In this document: positions 45,905-55,061 of the stretch, piece by piece
How the letters are laid out: every line of letters starts with the position of its first letter
Position numbering within the stretch: position 1 is the first letter of the stretch
From: RPQJ01 sp963846315
GTDB taxonomy: Bacteria; Pseudomonadota; Gammaproteobacteria; Steroidobacterales; Steroidobacteraceae
Length of the DNA: 64,000 bases
Direction of reading: 5' to 3'
NCBI GenBank assembly: GCA_963846315.1
Contig: CAWJVM010000006.1
Coordinates: 356,409-420,408 of the forward strand
Position numbers and translations under genes: made by a program
Notes under the pieces: model-generated
What the model saw: only the letters and a program-made list of their open reading frames with translations
Told to the model about the DNA's origin: nothing
Database searches by the model: none

Positions 45905-47932
45905 ATGAAGACCGTTCCCCGGCCCGTCCCACCAAAAGACGCGAGCCTCGCCGCCGCGCTGGAAGCGATGCAGGCCAACCGGCCGTTGCGGGCCGAGGAA
46001 ATCTGTCGCGCCTACCTCGAGACGAGCCCCGGCTGTGTCGAGCACCTGCGCCTGCTCGGCAATGCGCTCAGCAAGCAGGGCCGGTTCGCCGAGTCCGAAC
46101 AGACGGTGCGACTCGCGCTCGCGCTGCAACCGGATTTTCCCCACCTGCACGAGGACCTCGGCAGCGTGCTGGCGCTGCAGCAGCGATTCGAGGAAGCCGT
46201 CCCGTGCTTCGAGCGAGCCATCCGGCTCGAGCCGCGGCTGCCGCTGGCGCACAAGAAGCTCGGCCAGGCTCTTGCCGCCCTCGGCCGCGGCCAGGATGCG
46301 GACGCTGCTTTCGAGGAGTTCTTCGAGCTGGACTCCGCGCGCGGCAAGGTCGCGCTCGCGCTCGACCACCTGCACGCGGGACGCAAGACCGAGGCCATCG
46401 ACACGCTGCGCGACGCGCTGCGCGAAAACGACGGCAACGTCGATGCGATGCGCTTCCTGGCGCAGGTCTACTGGCGCGAGGAGAAGCAGCAGAGCGATGC
46501 CGAAGCGCTGCTGCGGCGCGCGACGGCCCTGGCGCCGACCTATACCGCAGCCTGGCTGCTGCTCGGCGCGATACTGCACGAGGCGGAACGCCCGGCGGAG
46601 GCGATCGCGTGTTACCTGACGGCGACACGCGTCGAACCCGACAACCCCGTGGCCTGGGCCGGGCTGGGCAACAGCTACGCCCATGTCGGCGACGTGGACA
46701 AAGCCATCGCGGCCTTCGAGCGCTCGCTGGCCCTGGATCCGGACGCGCCGAACGTCCACCTGGGTTACGGCCATGTCCTCAAGACCCGCGGCGACCAGCC
46801 TGCCGCTTTGCGCGCCTACCGTGCCGCGATCGCGGCGCGGCCGGAATTCGGCGAGGTCTACTGGAGCATGGCCAACCTCAAGGTATTTCACTTTGAAGAA
46901 GCCGAGATCGCGGCCATGGAGCAACAGCTCGAGCGCGACGACCTCACCGAGAGCGCAGACATTCACTTCCGCTTCGCCCTGGCCAAGGCGTACGAGGACC
47001 GGCGCGACTACGATCGAGCCTGGCATTACTACGACACTGGCAACGCCCGCCAGCGCAAGAAAGTGTTCCACGATCCCGTGGCCATGGAGCTGCGCCACGA
47101 GCAGATCGCCTCCGTGTTCACGCGTGAGTTGTTCGAGAAGCATGCGGGGCAAGGCTGCGATGCCCCGGACCCGATCCTCATCGTCGGCCTGCCGCGGTCG
47201 GGCTCGACACTGATCGAGCAGATCCTGGCGAGCCACAGCCAGGTCGAGGGCACCGCGGAGCTGCCGGTGCTGATGCGGCTGGCATACTCCATCGGCCGCT
47301 ATCGGCCGGATCACAAGAGCTACCCGGAGTCCGTCGTCGACCTGCGCGGCAAGGACTTCAAGGCCTATGGGCGGCAGTACCTCGACGAGACCCGTCCGTT
47401 CCGGGCGACCGGCCGGCCGTACTTCACCGACAAGCTGCCGAACAACTTTTCGCACGTCGGCCTGCTGCACCTGATCCTGCCGAACGCCCGCGTCATCAAC
47501 GCCCGCCGCCACCCGTTCGACAGCCTGCTGGGCGGCTACAAGCAGCTGTTCGGCAAGGGGCAGAATTTCACCTACGACATGGCCGACCTCTCGGCCTACT
47601 ACCGCCAGTACTACGAGACGATGCGGCACTGGCATCGGGTGCTGCCGGGCAAGGTGCTGGACGTGCACTACGAGGAGACGGTGACCGACCTGGAAACGCA
47701 GGTGCGCCGCATCCTGGCGCATTGCGGCCTGCCGTTCGAGGAAGCCTGCGTGCGCTTCCACGAAAATTCCCGCGCGGTGAGAACCGCTAGTTCAGAGCAG
47801 GTCCGGCGGCCGATTTACACCGACGCGCTCGGCCACTGGCGCCATTTCGAGCGGCATCTCGGCATGTGGCAGGACGATTTTGCGGACATCCTGCAGGAGT
47901 TGCCCGCGACGGTCCGCAATGCGGGTCTCTGA
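45905..47932 (+). CDS. TPR-repeat sulfotransferase
   Basis: A 675-residue protein. Residues ~15-400 contain about ten TPR-like repeats (LGNALSKQGRFAESEQTVRL, LGSVLALQQRFEEAVPCFER, GLGNSYAHVGDVDKAIAAFE). From about residue 415 a sulfotransferase domain follows, with the 5'-PSB loop PILIVGLPRSGSTLIEQILA for 3'-phosphoadenosine phosphosulfate and a 3'-phosphate motif near VINARRHPFDSLLG. The family is often found beside TonB receptors in proteobacteria. The sulfate acceptor (peptide, lipid or sugar) is unknown. It converges with the beta-propeller gene. Confidence 0.88.
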   Translation: MKTVPRPVPPKDASLAAALEAMQANRPLRAEEICRAYLETSPGCVEHLRLLGNALSKQGRFAESEQTVRLALALQPDFPHLHEDLGSVLALQQRFEEAVPCFERAIRLEPRLPLAHKKLGQALAALGRGQDADAAFEEFFELDSARGKVALALDHLHAGRKTEAIDTLRDALRENDGNVDAMRFLAQVYWREEKQQSDAEALLRRATALAPTYTAAWLLLGAILHEAERPAEAIACYLTATRVEPDNPVAWAGLGNSYAHVGDVDKAIAAFERSLALDPDAPNVHLGYGHVLKTRGDQPAALRAYRAAIAARPEFGEVYWSMANLKVFHFEEAEIAAMEQQLERDDLTESADIHFRFALAKAYEDRRDYDRAWHYYDTGNARQRKKVFHDPVAMELRHEQIASVFTRELFEKHAGQGCDAPDPILIVGLPRSGSTLIEQILASHSQVEGTAELPVLMRLAYSIGRYRPDHKSYPESVVDLRGKDFKAYGRQYLDETRPFRATGRPYFTDKLPNNFSHVGLLHLILPNARVINARRHPFDSLLGGYKQLFGKGQNFTYDMADLSAYYRQYYETMRHWHRVLPGKVLDVHYEETVTDLETQVRRILAHCGLPFEEACVRFHENSRAVRTASSEQVRRPIYTDALGHWRHFERHLGMWQDDFADILQELPATVRNAGL

Positions 47933-47950
47933 TTCGATACTCGGGGTCGT

Positions 47951-48874
47951 TCAGTCGTACGGCCACACGGCGAGGCCGTGGATGGCGTTGCGCACGTCCA
48001 TGGTCAGGTTCACGGACAGCACCCGGGCATTTGCCGCCAGGTCGTAGACGGAGATCGTCGACGGCGACGAGCCTCCCGCGACGACGGACTCCGAAATGAC
48101 GCAGAGGCCGCGTGCGAATCCCGGGCGCGCGACGTTGGTCTGGTCGAGATCGGTGTGCAGCAGCGCCTCGGCGGGATAACGCGGCACCTTGAGCGCGCGA
48201 TCTTCGTGGCCTTCGCCGCGCCCCGTGTACCTGAGCGCATCGGCCTCGGTGTCGTTGAACAGCACGCCGTCACGAAACGGCTGTGCATTGTGGGTTCCGG
48301 GCGGCAATTCCACCGCCATCTGCACGCGCGCGCCGCTGTAAAGCAGCATCCCGCCGGTCTTGAGCCCGGTGACGTACAGGCCGCCCCGCGTGCAGTGCAC
48401 GCTGTTCAGGTGCAGCTTGTTGAGCGGCAGCGGCCCGTCCGCGGACTGCGGGTCGAACACGTTGCCCTTGAACTGGAACTGGTGCGCGGCGATGTGCAGT
48501 GCCCAGCTGAACTCGTGCGCATCGAGATCGAAGCCGAGCACGGTATCGAACGCGGTCGAGGTCAGGTACAGGCGCCGCTCGTGGACCGCGATCTCGTGGC
48601 AGTGCCGCAGGTAGGCGTTGCGCCAGGAACCGATCAGGGTGAAATCGGGCCGGTAAGCAAAGAGTTCGTCGCTGGCCGCGATGTAGACGACGTCGCCATC
48701 GAAGGCGATGCCGCGCAGTCCGCGGTCCCAGCCACGGCCCTGCCAGTCGATGGCGACAGTGTTCCAGTCGAGCGTCTGGTTGACCACGCGACTCTGCAGG
48801 TCGAGCAGGTACACGCCACCGTGGCTTTCGCCCTGGTGGCTGCCGCGAACCACGGACGTGGTGACGAGCCTCAC
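47951..48874 (-). CDS. Beta-propeller-like protein of unknown function
   Basis: A 307-residue protein without a signal peptide. Repeated four-stranded motifs (GGVYLLDLQSRVVNQTLDW, RGIAFDGDVVYIAASDELF, CHEIAVHERRLYLTSTAFDT, LHLNSVHCTRGGLYVTGLKT) suggest a six-bladed propeller resembling DUF4915/TIGR03032 proteins. The His-rich segment LNSVHC and FNDTEADALRY might form an active or metal site. It lies 51 bases downstream of the TonB receptor gene on the same strand. Family membership is tentative. Confidence 0.55.
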   Translation of the reverse strand: MRLVTTSVVRGSHQGESHGGVYLLDLQSRVVNQTLDWNTVAIDWQGRGWDRGLRGIAFDGDVVYIAASDELFAYRPDFTLIGSWRNAYLRHCHEIAVHERRLYLTSTAFDTVLGFDLDAHEFSWALHIAAHQFQFKGNVFDPQSADGPLPLNKLHLNSVHCTRGGLYVTGLKTGGMLLYSGARVQMAVELPPGTHNAQPFRDGVLFNDTEADALRYTGRGEGHEDRALKVPRYPAEALLHTDLDQTNVARPGFARGLCVISESVVAGGSSPSTISVYDLAANARVLSVNLTMDVRNAIHGLAVWPYD

Positions 48875-48925
48875 GCCAACTCGCGCGCCGGGCGCACTTG
48901 CGCCCGTTTCATCCAGTCGCCGTCG

Positions 48926-51439
48926 TCACCACTTCTTGGTGAACGAAAGGCTGATCGTGCGGGGCCGCTGCAGGCTTCGGACATACTTCCAGCGCGGGTC
49001 GTCCCAGCCGATGTCTGGCGAGTTGCCGTAGTTGCTGCTGCTGATGTAGTTGTAGCCCGTCTCGTCGAAGAGGTTGCGTACGATAAGTGCCGCCTCCCAG
49101 CCGGACGTGGCCGTGAACCCTAATTGCAGCGTCCCCGTCGAGTACGACGGGAGGAGCAGTTCACGCGCTGCCGCGCGTTCCTCCGGCGTGGCGGCGTCCA
49201 CCCAGTCTGCGATGGCTCCCGTGCTTTTCCAGACCTCGGATTGGTAACTGTAGGACAGCCGGGTCCACATGTTGCCATCCAGGTTCATGAAATTCGGAAT
49301 GCTGTACTCGACCGCGGCCCAGTACTTCCGCTCCGGCGAAATCGGCATGACCGTGCCGGCCGGGATGGCCAGGCCGCCGTCCGGGTAGATCGTTTCTTCC
49401 GAGAACTCGGGGTCGGCGAAGAACGCACTCGCCTCGAATTTGAAACTGGGGGTGACCTGCCAGGCGCCGTTGAGCTCGGCGCCCTTCTGCTCTGCCGCGC
49501 CGCCGTTGAACGTGCCGCGCAGCCAGAAGGGATTGTTGGCAGCGCTGCCCGAGGCATTGAGCTGGATGTGGTCCCACTGCATGAAGAACAAAGAGAGGTT
49601 CAGCATGACAGTCTGGTCCAGCCACTGGCTCTTGAGGCCCGCCTCGTAGTTGCTGAGCTTGTCCGGTTTATAGGTCAACGGCAGGATGCCGGTGGCCGCG
49701 GCCCGCTCGCTGTTGCTGCCGCCGAGCCGGAAGCCTTCGCTGTAGAGCAGGTAGACCATGCGGTCGTCGTCGATGTGGTACTCGGTGGCGAACTTGAAGA
49801 CCGTGTCCGATTCCTTGCCCTGGCTCGCGTTGATCCCGCCGCCTTCGAAATCGTTATTGATCGGCAGGCCGAGCGGAATGTTGTAGACATCCTTCTGCTC
49901 GCGGTCGTACTCGAACCAGCGCGCCCCGCCCGTGATCGACCATTGGTCGGTCAGCGAATAGGTGACTTCGCCGAACAAGGCCGTCTGCTTGATCGTCTTC
50001 TTGTACTTGTCCGAATAGTAGAAGTCGGTCGGCGCGAGCGGGCAGGCGACGTCGTAGCCCTGTTCGTTGGCGTAGCAGGCGTAGTAGTTCGCTGCTTCCC
50101 ATGCCGTCGTGCCTGTGAGACCCGGCAGCCTGGCGCCGTAGTGCCAGGAATCCTCGACGTCCTCGAAGAAGGCGCCGGCCATCCACGCAAAGCGGCTCTC
50201 GCCCTGCGAGGTCAACCGCACCTCGTACGCCGAGCGCTTCTGCTTCTGGTCGTTGTACGTCGTGCCGATCAGGAAGCCCGTGTTGTAGACGTTGTAGCTG
50301 CCGTCCGGGTCTTCCGGATCGACGCCGAAGCCGCCGTAATAGGCGCTGCGCCACTGGCTGTAGTTGGCGTTGTCCCATTCGTACTTGATGCTTCGGTCGA
50401 AGTAGGACGCCGTCATCGACAGCTCGGCAAAGCCGAGGTCGCCCTTGACGTTGAGCGAGGCCTGGTACCAGTTGTCGTCGCGGTATTCGTCGAAAAAGCG
50501 CGTGATCTTGTAATCGCCGAGCGCCGGGTCGGATTCCCAGGCGCCGTCTGCCTCGCTGTGCTGCGAGATCAGGCTCAGCGTCGACTCCCATTCCGGGTTG
50601 ATCTGCCAGCGCGCTGCAATGCGTCCGCCGTACGTGGTGTAGTCGTTCCAGTTCTTCTCGACGACGTTGGCGTTGTCCTGGTCGCCCGCCAGCGTGAGAC
50701 CGAGGACGTTGTCGACGTAACCGCCTTCGACCGCGTAGTACGCAGCGGCGCGGATCGCAATGCTGTCGGTCACCGGCACGTTGACGTGTCCGCTGAGGTC
50801 GTAGCTTTCTTCGCCGCCCTTGGTCGTGCCAAGCTCGGCGTCGACCTGGGACGTGAACTGCTTCGGGTCGGGCTTGTTGGTGATGTAACGGATCGTTCCC
50901 GACTGCGAACTCGAGCCGAAGAGGGTTCCCTGCGGGCCCGGCAGGGCCTCGATGCGGGCCAGGTCGATCAGCCGCACCTCGACCTGGGTCGAGATCGACG
51001 TCATGGGCTGGTCGTCCAGGTACACCGCCACCTGGCTGTCGGTCCGGTATTCGGACGAACCCGTCGAAACACCCCGCATGACGATTGCGTTGCGGCCGGG
51101 CATCGCGGCCACGAGGTTGACGCTCGGCAGCGCATTGATCACGTCGGCGACGCCCTGCATCGCCTGCCTTTCGATGTCGGCGGTCGAGAACGCCGTGACG
51201 CTCTGCGCGACGTTCTGCAGGGTGACGTCGCGCCGGGTCGCGGTCACGACGATCTCTTCCAATTGAGCGGTTTCGGTGCGCGTACCTTGCGCGAAAGTCA
51301 GCGAAGCCGGGTAAAGCACCGCGAGAATAGCCGCCGTCAGCGGTGTCATCGAGTGGCTTCGGAGCGGCGTTGGCGCCATGGTGCTGCCGCCGCGTGTTGT
51401 TATTGCCGTCTCAACGCCAAGCGCGTTCTGGTTGTACAT
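48926..51439 (-). CDS. TonB-dependent outer-membrane receptor
   Basis: An 837-residue receptor. After an export signal (LTAAILAVLYPASLTFA) comes a TonB-box-like ETAQLEEIVVTATRR, then the plug domain (GVADVINALPSVNLVAAMPG, RGVSTGSSEYRTDSQVAVYL, IEALPGPQGTLFGSSSQSGT, IRYITNKP). A 22-strand barrel fills the rest, ending RTISLSFTKKW. The plug and barrel are typical of receptors of the iron-complex or oligopeptide/vitamin group; the ligand is unknown. ATG 51439 was chosen because GGAGG lies upstream; ATG 51379 is an alternative. Promoter elements and an operator-like palindrome lie at 51488-51526. Confidence 0.93.
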   Translation of the reverse strand: MYNQNALGVETAITTRGGSTMAPTPLRSHSMTPLTAAILAVLYPASLTFAQGTRTETAQLEEIVVTATRRDVTLQNVAQSVTAFSTADIERQAMQGVADVINALPSVNLVAAMPGRNAIVMRGVSTGSSEYRTDSQVAVYLDDQPMTSISTQVEVRLIDLARIEALPGPQGTLFGSSSQSGTIRYITNKPDPKQFTSQVDAELGTTKGGEESYDLSGHVNVPVTDSIAIRAAAYYAVEGGYVDNVLGLTLAGDQDNANVVEKNWNDYTTYGGRIAARWQINPEWESTLSLISQHSEADGAWESDPALGDYKITRFFDEYRDDNWYQASLNVKGDLGFAELSMTASYFDRSIKYEWDNANYSQWRSAYYGGFGVDPEDPDGSYNVYNTGFLIGTTYNDQKQKRSAYEVRLTSQGESRFAWMAGAFFEDVEDSWHYGARLPGLTGTTAWEAANYYACYANEQGYDVACPLAPTDFYYSDKYKKTIKQTALFGEVTYSLTDQWSITGGARWFEYDREQKDVYNIPLGLPINNDFEGGGINASQGKESDTVFKFATEYHIDDDRMVYLLYSEGFRLGGSNSERAAATGILPLTYKPDKLSNYEAGLKSQWLDQTVMLNLSLFFMQWDHIQLNASGSAANNPFWLRGTFNGGAAEQKGAELNGAWQVTPSFKFEASAFFADPEFSEETIYPDGGLAIPAGTVMPISPERKYWAAVEYSIPNFMNLDGNMWTRLSYSYQSEVWKSTGAIADWVDAATPEERAAARELLLPSYSTGTLQLGFTATSGWEAALIVRNLFDETGYNYISSSNYGNSPDIGWDDPRWKYVRSLQRPRTISLSFTKKW

Positions 51440-51487
51440 TCAGACTCTCTGCCTCCCAACAGCCAGTCGACGACAATAGCGTGGGAG

Positions 51488-51526
51488 CCTATAGCATGCG
51501 TCGTGGTTCGCGCAACAAAGTTGCGC
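51488..51526 (-). promoter_or_regulatory. Candidate promoter with overlapping palindrome for the TonB receptor
   Basis: On the minus strand -35 TTGCGC (51510-51515) and -10 TATAGG (51488-51493) are 16 bases apart. The -35 is one arm of a 17-bp palindrome gcgcaac-aaa-gttgcgc (51510-51526), positioned as an operator. The predicted transcription start is about 51481. Binding protein unknown. Confidence 0.4.
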
Positions 51527-51551
51527 AGCAACGACACGACGCGATTTTGAC

Positions 51552-52589
51552 TCAGTACGTTTCGCCGCGTGAGGACCGCAGCACACCGGACTCGACGCTC
51601 AAACGGTAGGCGAGGCCGCCCTCGCCTTTCCAGGCCGCGAGGTCGAAGTGCCCACCCGGTGCGAGCCGATACACGTCGACGTTGCTGAACGTGAGCGGCT
51701 GGCCGGGTTCGCAGCGCTCGGGCAACTGGTTCGCACTCATGAAGTAGGCGTAGGGCGTCGGATGATCCGCCGTCGCGAAGACCTGCGCGGTCCCGGTGGC
51801 GGGGTCGATGTGCACCGATGTCTCGCGGTCTGCCGCGATGGCGCGCGCTTCCTTGACCCAATGATCCTGCAGCAGCCGGGCCATCAGGGCGACCGTGCGA
51901 CCGATCCGGTCGCGCTCCTGCAGATGCTGGTCGGTGATGATGCCGGTCAGGCGCGGCAGCACGAGGAAGTCCCGTTCCAGGGTCAGGTCTGCGGCGTAGG
52001 GATTGGCCAGCGCCGTCGCGCTGGTCAGGCTCTCCGGCGTCATCGCCGAATACGAAAGTTCGCCCAGGATGGCCATCCCTGCGCTGGTGCCGCCAATCGG
52101 CGCCGGTTTCGCCACCACGAAGTTGATCGCGTCCTCGAGCGGCGTGCCCTTCCAGAAGCGCACGTAGTTGGACTGGTCGCCACCGGCGATGAACAGCGCC
52201 TCGGCGTTGCGGACGGTCTCGACGACATACGGGTCGAACGCGGCCGCACGGCTGTCGACGATCAGGGTTTCGACCGAATCGCAGTGGCAAATTCCATAGA
52301 TATACGCCTGGTAATCGTCGTCCCCCGTCGCGCGCAGCACGACGAAATCACCGCCTCCGCCGCGGGCTCCCATCCGGATGTAGTTCTCGTCGACGTCGTC
52401 GCCCCCGCCCTGCAGCACCAGCAGCCCGGAGGTCGGCCGGACCACGTCGGCCGCGTTGCCGGTCAGGTAATGCTTGTAAGTGGCCGCGGCGGGCGTCCCG
52501 TCCGCTGCTGCGACGGTGGCCCCACCGAGCAGCACGAGAACGCACGCGAGGATCTGCAACGGGCGGTGTAATGGCGAGGACGGGCGCAT
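51552..52589 (-). CDS. Cyanophycinase-like peptidase (family S51), exported
   Basis: A 345-residue serine peptidase of the S51 family with signal peptide (ILACVLVLLGGATVAAADG). The catalytic Ser lies in PIGGTSAGMAILGE and the fold includes LLVLQGGGDDVDE, ALFIAGGDQSNYV and the His-containing TGIITDQHLQERDRIGR. Members cleave cyanophycin or other poly-Asp/Arg-type peptides to dipeptides. The gene lies 112 bases upstream of the TonB receptor on the same strand, which suggests a peptide-uptake setting. Confidence 0.87.
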   Translation of the reverse strand: MRPSSPLHRPLQILACVLVLLGGATVAAADGTPAAATYKHYLTGNAADVVRPTSGLLVLQGGGDDVDENYIRMGARGGGGDFVVLRATGDDDYQAYIYGICHCDSVETLIVDSRAAAFDPYVVETVRNAEALFIAGGDQSNYVRFWKGTPLEDAINFVVAKPAPIGGTSAGMAILGELSYSAMTPESLTSATALANPYAADLTLERDFLVLPRLTGIITDQHLQERDRIGRTVALMARLLQDHWVKEARAIAADRETSVHIDPATGTAQVFATADHPTPYAYFMSANQLPERCEPGQPLTFSNVDVYRLAPGGHFDLAAWKGEGGLAYRLSVESGVLRSSRGETY

Positions 52590-52633
52590 CGATTGAGCAT
52601 CCTTGGGGGTTGGGTAAGGCGGCCGGGGTTACG

Positions 52634-53563
52634 TCAAAGCCAGCCGCGACGCCGGAACACGAAGAACAGCCCGCCGCAGATGGCCGCGCTCAGCGCGACG
52701 ATGCCGGCAAACGCCAGTGGGCTGTGCGACCCGGGCAGGCCTACATTCATGCCATAGATGCTGGCGATCAGGGTCGGAACCGCGAGGATGATCGTCACCG
52801 AAGTCAGTACCTTCATCACGGAATTCAGGTTGTTGGACACGATCGACGCGAAGGCATCCATCATGTCGCTCAGCACGTGGTCGGCGATGTCGACCATCTC
52901 GATCGCCTGGCGCAATTCGACGCGCACGTCGTCGAGCAGGTCCTGGTCCTGGTCGGCCCAGTGCAGGGTCGGCACGCGTTGCAGCCGCTCGAGCACCAGC
53001 TCGTTCGCCTTCAAGCCAGTCGCGAAATAGGTCAGGCTCTTCTGGTAATCGAGCAGGCCAAGCACTTCCTCGTTCTTGATCGAGCGCTTCAACCCGTTTT
53101 CCAGGTTTTCCACGCCGGCATTGATTTCGCGCAATCCCCGCAGGCAGGCGTCGGCGAGCTGCCAGAACACGCGCAGGACGAATTCGGATCCGCGATCGGT
53201 GGCGAGGCCCTGCACCTGGTCATCCAGCAGCGGTTGCAGGAACGGCGTGGTGGCCTGGCTGAGGGTCACGATGCCCTGCGGAGTGAGCAACACGCTGAGC
53301 GGCAGGGTCCGCCACGGGGGTCCGGTCTTCTCGTCGCGTCGCAACGGATAATTCATCACGACGAGGACGCACTCGCCGGCATGTTCAACGCGCGGACGCT
53401 CATCGATGTCGGCAATGTGGTCGAGCATCGCGTCGGGGACACCGAACTCGCGCACTGCCGCCAGGTCGGCCGCCGTAGGTTGCGTCACGTGCAGCCAGCA
53501 GCCGGCACAAGGGGCGGTGGGTCGCTCCATTCCCGCACTGCTGCTGCGCCGGATTTCGAGCAT
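52634..53563 (-). CDS. CorA/ZntB family divalent metal transporter
   Basis: A 309-residue inner-membrane transporter. The N-terminal two thirds is the cytosolic funnel (ENLENGLKRSIKNEEVLGLL, LDDVRVELRQAIEMVDIADH). Two C-terminal helices follow with the selectivity motif YGMNVGLPG between them and a basic end FRRRGWL. CorA transports Mg2+ or Co2+ and ZntB exports Zn2+; the motif cannot separate them. The gene starts 4 bases after the glmU stop, so it is likely co-transcribed with glmU. Confidence 0.9.
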   Translation of the reverse strand: MLEIRRSSSAGMERPTAPCAGCWLHVTQPTAADLAAVREFGVPDAMLDHIADIDERPRVEHAGECVLVVMNYPLRRDEKTGPPWRTLPLSVLLTPQGIVTLSQATTPFLQPLLDDQVQGLATDRGSEFVLRVFWQLADACLRGLREINAGVENLENGLKRSIKNEEVLGLLDYQKSLTYFATGLKANELVLERLQRVPTLHWADQDQDLLDDVRVELRQAIEMVDIADHVLSDMMDAFASIVSNNLNSVMKVLTSVTIILAVPTLIASIYGMNVGLPGSHSPLAFAGIVALSAAICGGLFFVFRRRGWL

Positions 53564-53567
53564 GCGA

Positions 53568-54941
53568 TCAGCCCTTGGGCTGCTTCACCGGACGCTTCCA
53601 GCCCTCGAGCGTCAACTGCTTGCTGCGCTCGAGCGTGAGCTTGTCGTCGGCAGCGTCCTTGGTGATGGTCGAGCCGGCACCGATCGTCGCGCCTGCTCCG
53701 ATCTTCACGGGCGCCACCAGCATCGTGCCCGAACCGATGAACGCACCGGCACCGATCTCCGTGCGCCACTTGTTCACGCCGTCGTAGTTGCAGGTGATGG
53801 TGCCCGCGCCGACGTTTACTTTCTCGCCGATCGTCGCATCGCCGAGGTAAGTGAGATGGTTGGCCTTGGCGCCGCGATGCAGCTCGGACTTCTTCACCTC
53901 GACGAAATTTCCCACGTGGACTTCCTCGTGCAGCACGGCATCCGGTCGCAGTCGCGCATACGGTCCGACGATTGCACGCGCGCCGACTTTCGCCTGGTCG
54001 AGCACGCAGTTGGCGTGAATCTCGGCATCGTCGTCGATCACGCTGTCGCGGATCAGCACGTTCGGCCCGATGCGCACGCGGTTACCGAGCGTGACCTTGC
54101 CTTCGAGCACGACGTTGATGTCGATGTGCACGTCGCGACCGACGGTGACCGGGCCACGCGCATCAAAGCGCGCCGGGTCGACCAGCGTCACGCCCTGCAA
54201 CATGAGTTCGGTCGCGCGACGCTTGCGATACACGGCCTCGACTTCAGCGAGCTGCACCTTGTCGTTGACGCCGAGCACTTCATCTTCGCGGTCGGCCAGG
54301 ATTGCGTTGACCTTGAGCCCCGCCTTGGCCGCCATCACGACGACGTCGGTCAGGTAGTACTCGCCCTGCGCGTTGTCGTTACGAAGCTGCAACAGCCACT
54401 CACGCATGCGCCTGGCCGAAGCCGCCATGAGACCGGTGTTCACTTCGTCGATGGCGCGTTCCTTCTGGTTGGCGTCCTTGTGCTCGACGATGCGGGCCAC
54501 CGTACCGGCACGGTCACGCACGATGCGTCCGTAACCGGTGGGATCCTTCATGCGTACGCTCAACACGCCGAGCGCTTCGCCGTTGGCGGCGGCATCGACG
54601 AGTCGCTGCATCGTGGCAGCCTGCACCAGCGGCACGTCCCCAAACAGGATCAGCACCAGGTGATCGTCCGGCACGCCCGGCATCGCCTGCTGCACCGCGT
54701 GGCCGGTGCCGAGTTGCTCGGCCTGCAATGCCCAGCTGACGTTCTCGACTGCAAGTGCTTCGCGCACGCGTTCGCCGCCATGTCCGTAGACCACGTGGAT
54801 GTCGTTGGCGGAAAGCTCACGCGCAGAGTCGATCACATGCTGCAACAGCGGGCGCCCCGCGACGGGCTGCAGGACCTTCGGCAGGTCCGACTTCATTCGC
54901 TTGCCCTGGCCGGCAGCCAGGATGACGACGGAAATGGGCAT
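53568..54941 (-). CDS. glmU: Bifunctional N-acetylglucosamine-1-phosphate uridyltransferase/glucosamine-1-phosphate acetyltransferase
   Basis: A 457-residue bifunctional enzyme making UDP-GlcNAc. The N-terminal pyrophosphorylase has VVILAAGQGKRMKSDLPKVL and HVVYGHGG. The C-terminal left-handed beta-helix acetyltransferase has many hexapeptide turns (GDATIGEKVNVGAGTITCNY, GSGTMLVAPVKIGAGATIGA). The end LEGWKRPVKQPKG is typical. It is 12 kb from the start of the ATP synthase operon and on the same strand, as in many gammaproteobacteria; the CorA gene follows by 4 bases. Confidence 0.97.
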   Translation of the reverse strand: MPISVVILAAGQGKRMKSDLPKVLQPVAGRPLLQHVIDSARELSANDIHVVYGHGGERVREALAVENVSWALQAEQLGTGHAVQQAMPGVPDDHLVLILFGDVPLVQAATMQRLVDAAANGEALGVLSVRMKDPTGYGRIVRDRAGTVARIVEHKDANQKERAIDEVNTGLMAASARRMREWLLQLRNDNAQGEYYLTDVVVMAAKAGLKVNAILADREDEVLGVNDKVQLAEVEAVYRKRRATELMLQGVTLVDPARFDARGPVTVGRDVHIDINVVLEGKVTLGNRVRIGPNVLIRDSVIDDDAEIHANCVLDQAKVGARAIVGPYARLRPDAVLHEEVHVGNFVEVKKSELHRGAKANHLTYLGDATIGEKVNVGAGTITCNYDGVNKWRTEIGAGAFIGSGTMLVAPVKIGAGATIGAGSTITKDAADDKLTLERSKQLTLEGWKRPVKQPKG

Positions 54942-55061
54942 GGGATGAGCGGCCGCTATTGGGTGAGAGCGGTCATTCTACCGCAGGCAGATTGCGGGCG
55001 ATTCCGGCAGGTCCGCGAAATCTGCCGGCCTGTTTGCCGGCGGTAGCAGTGGGCCATCGCC

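Noticed and set aside
49124..51550. 808-codon plus-strand frame antisense to the TonB receptor
   Set aside because: Arg/Val/Asp-rich with no recognisable fold; the receptor frame has complete plug and barrel features.
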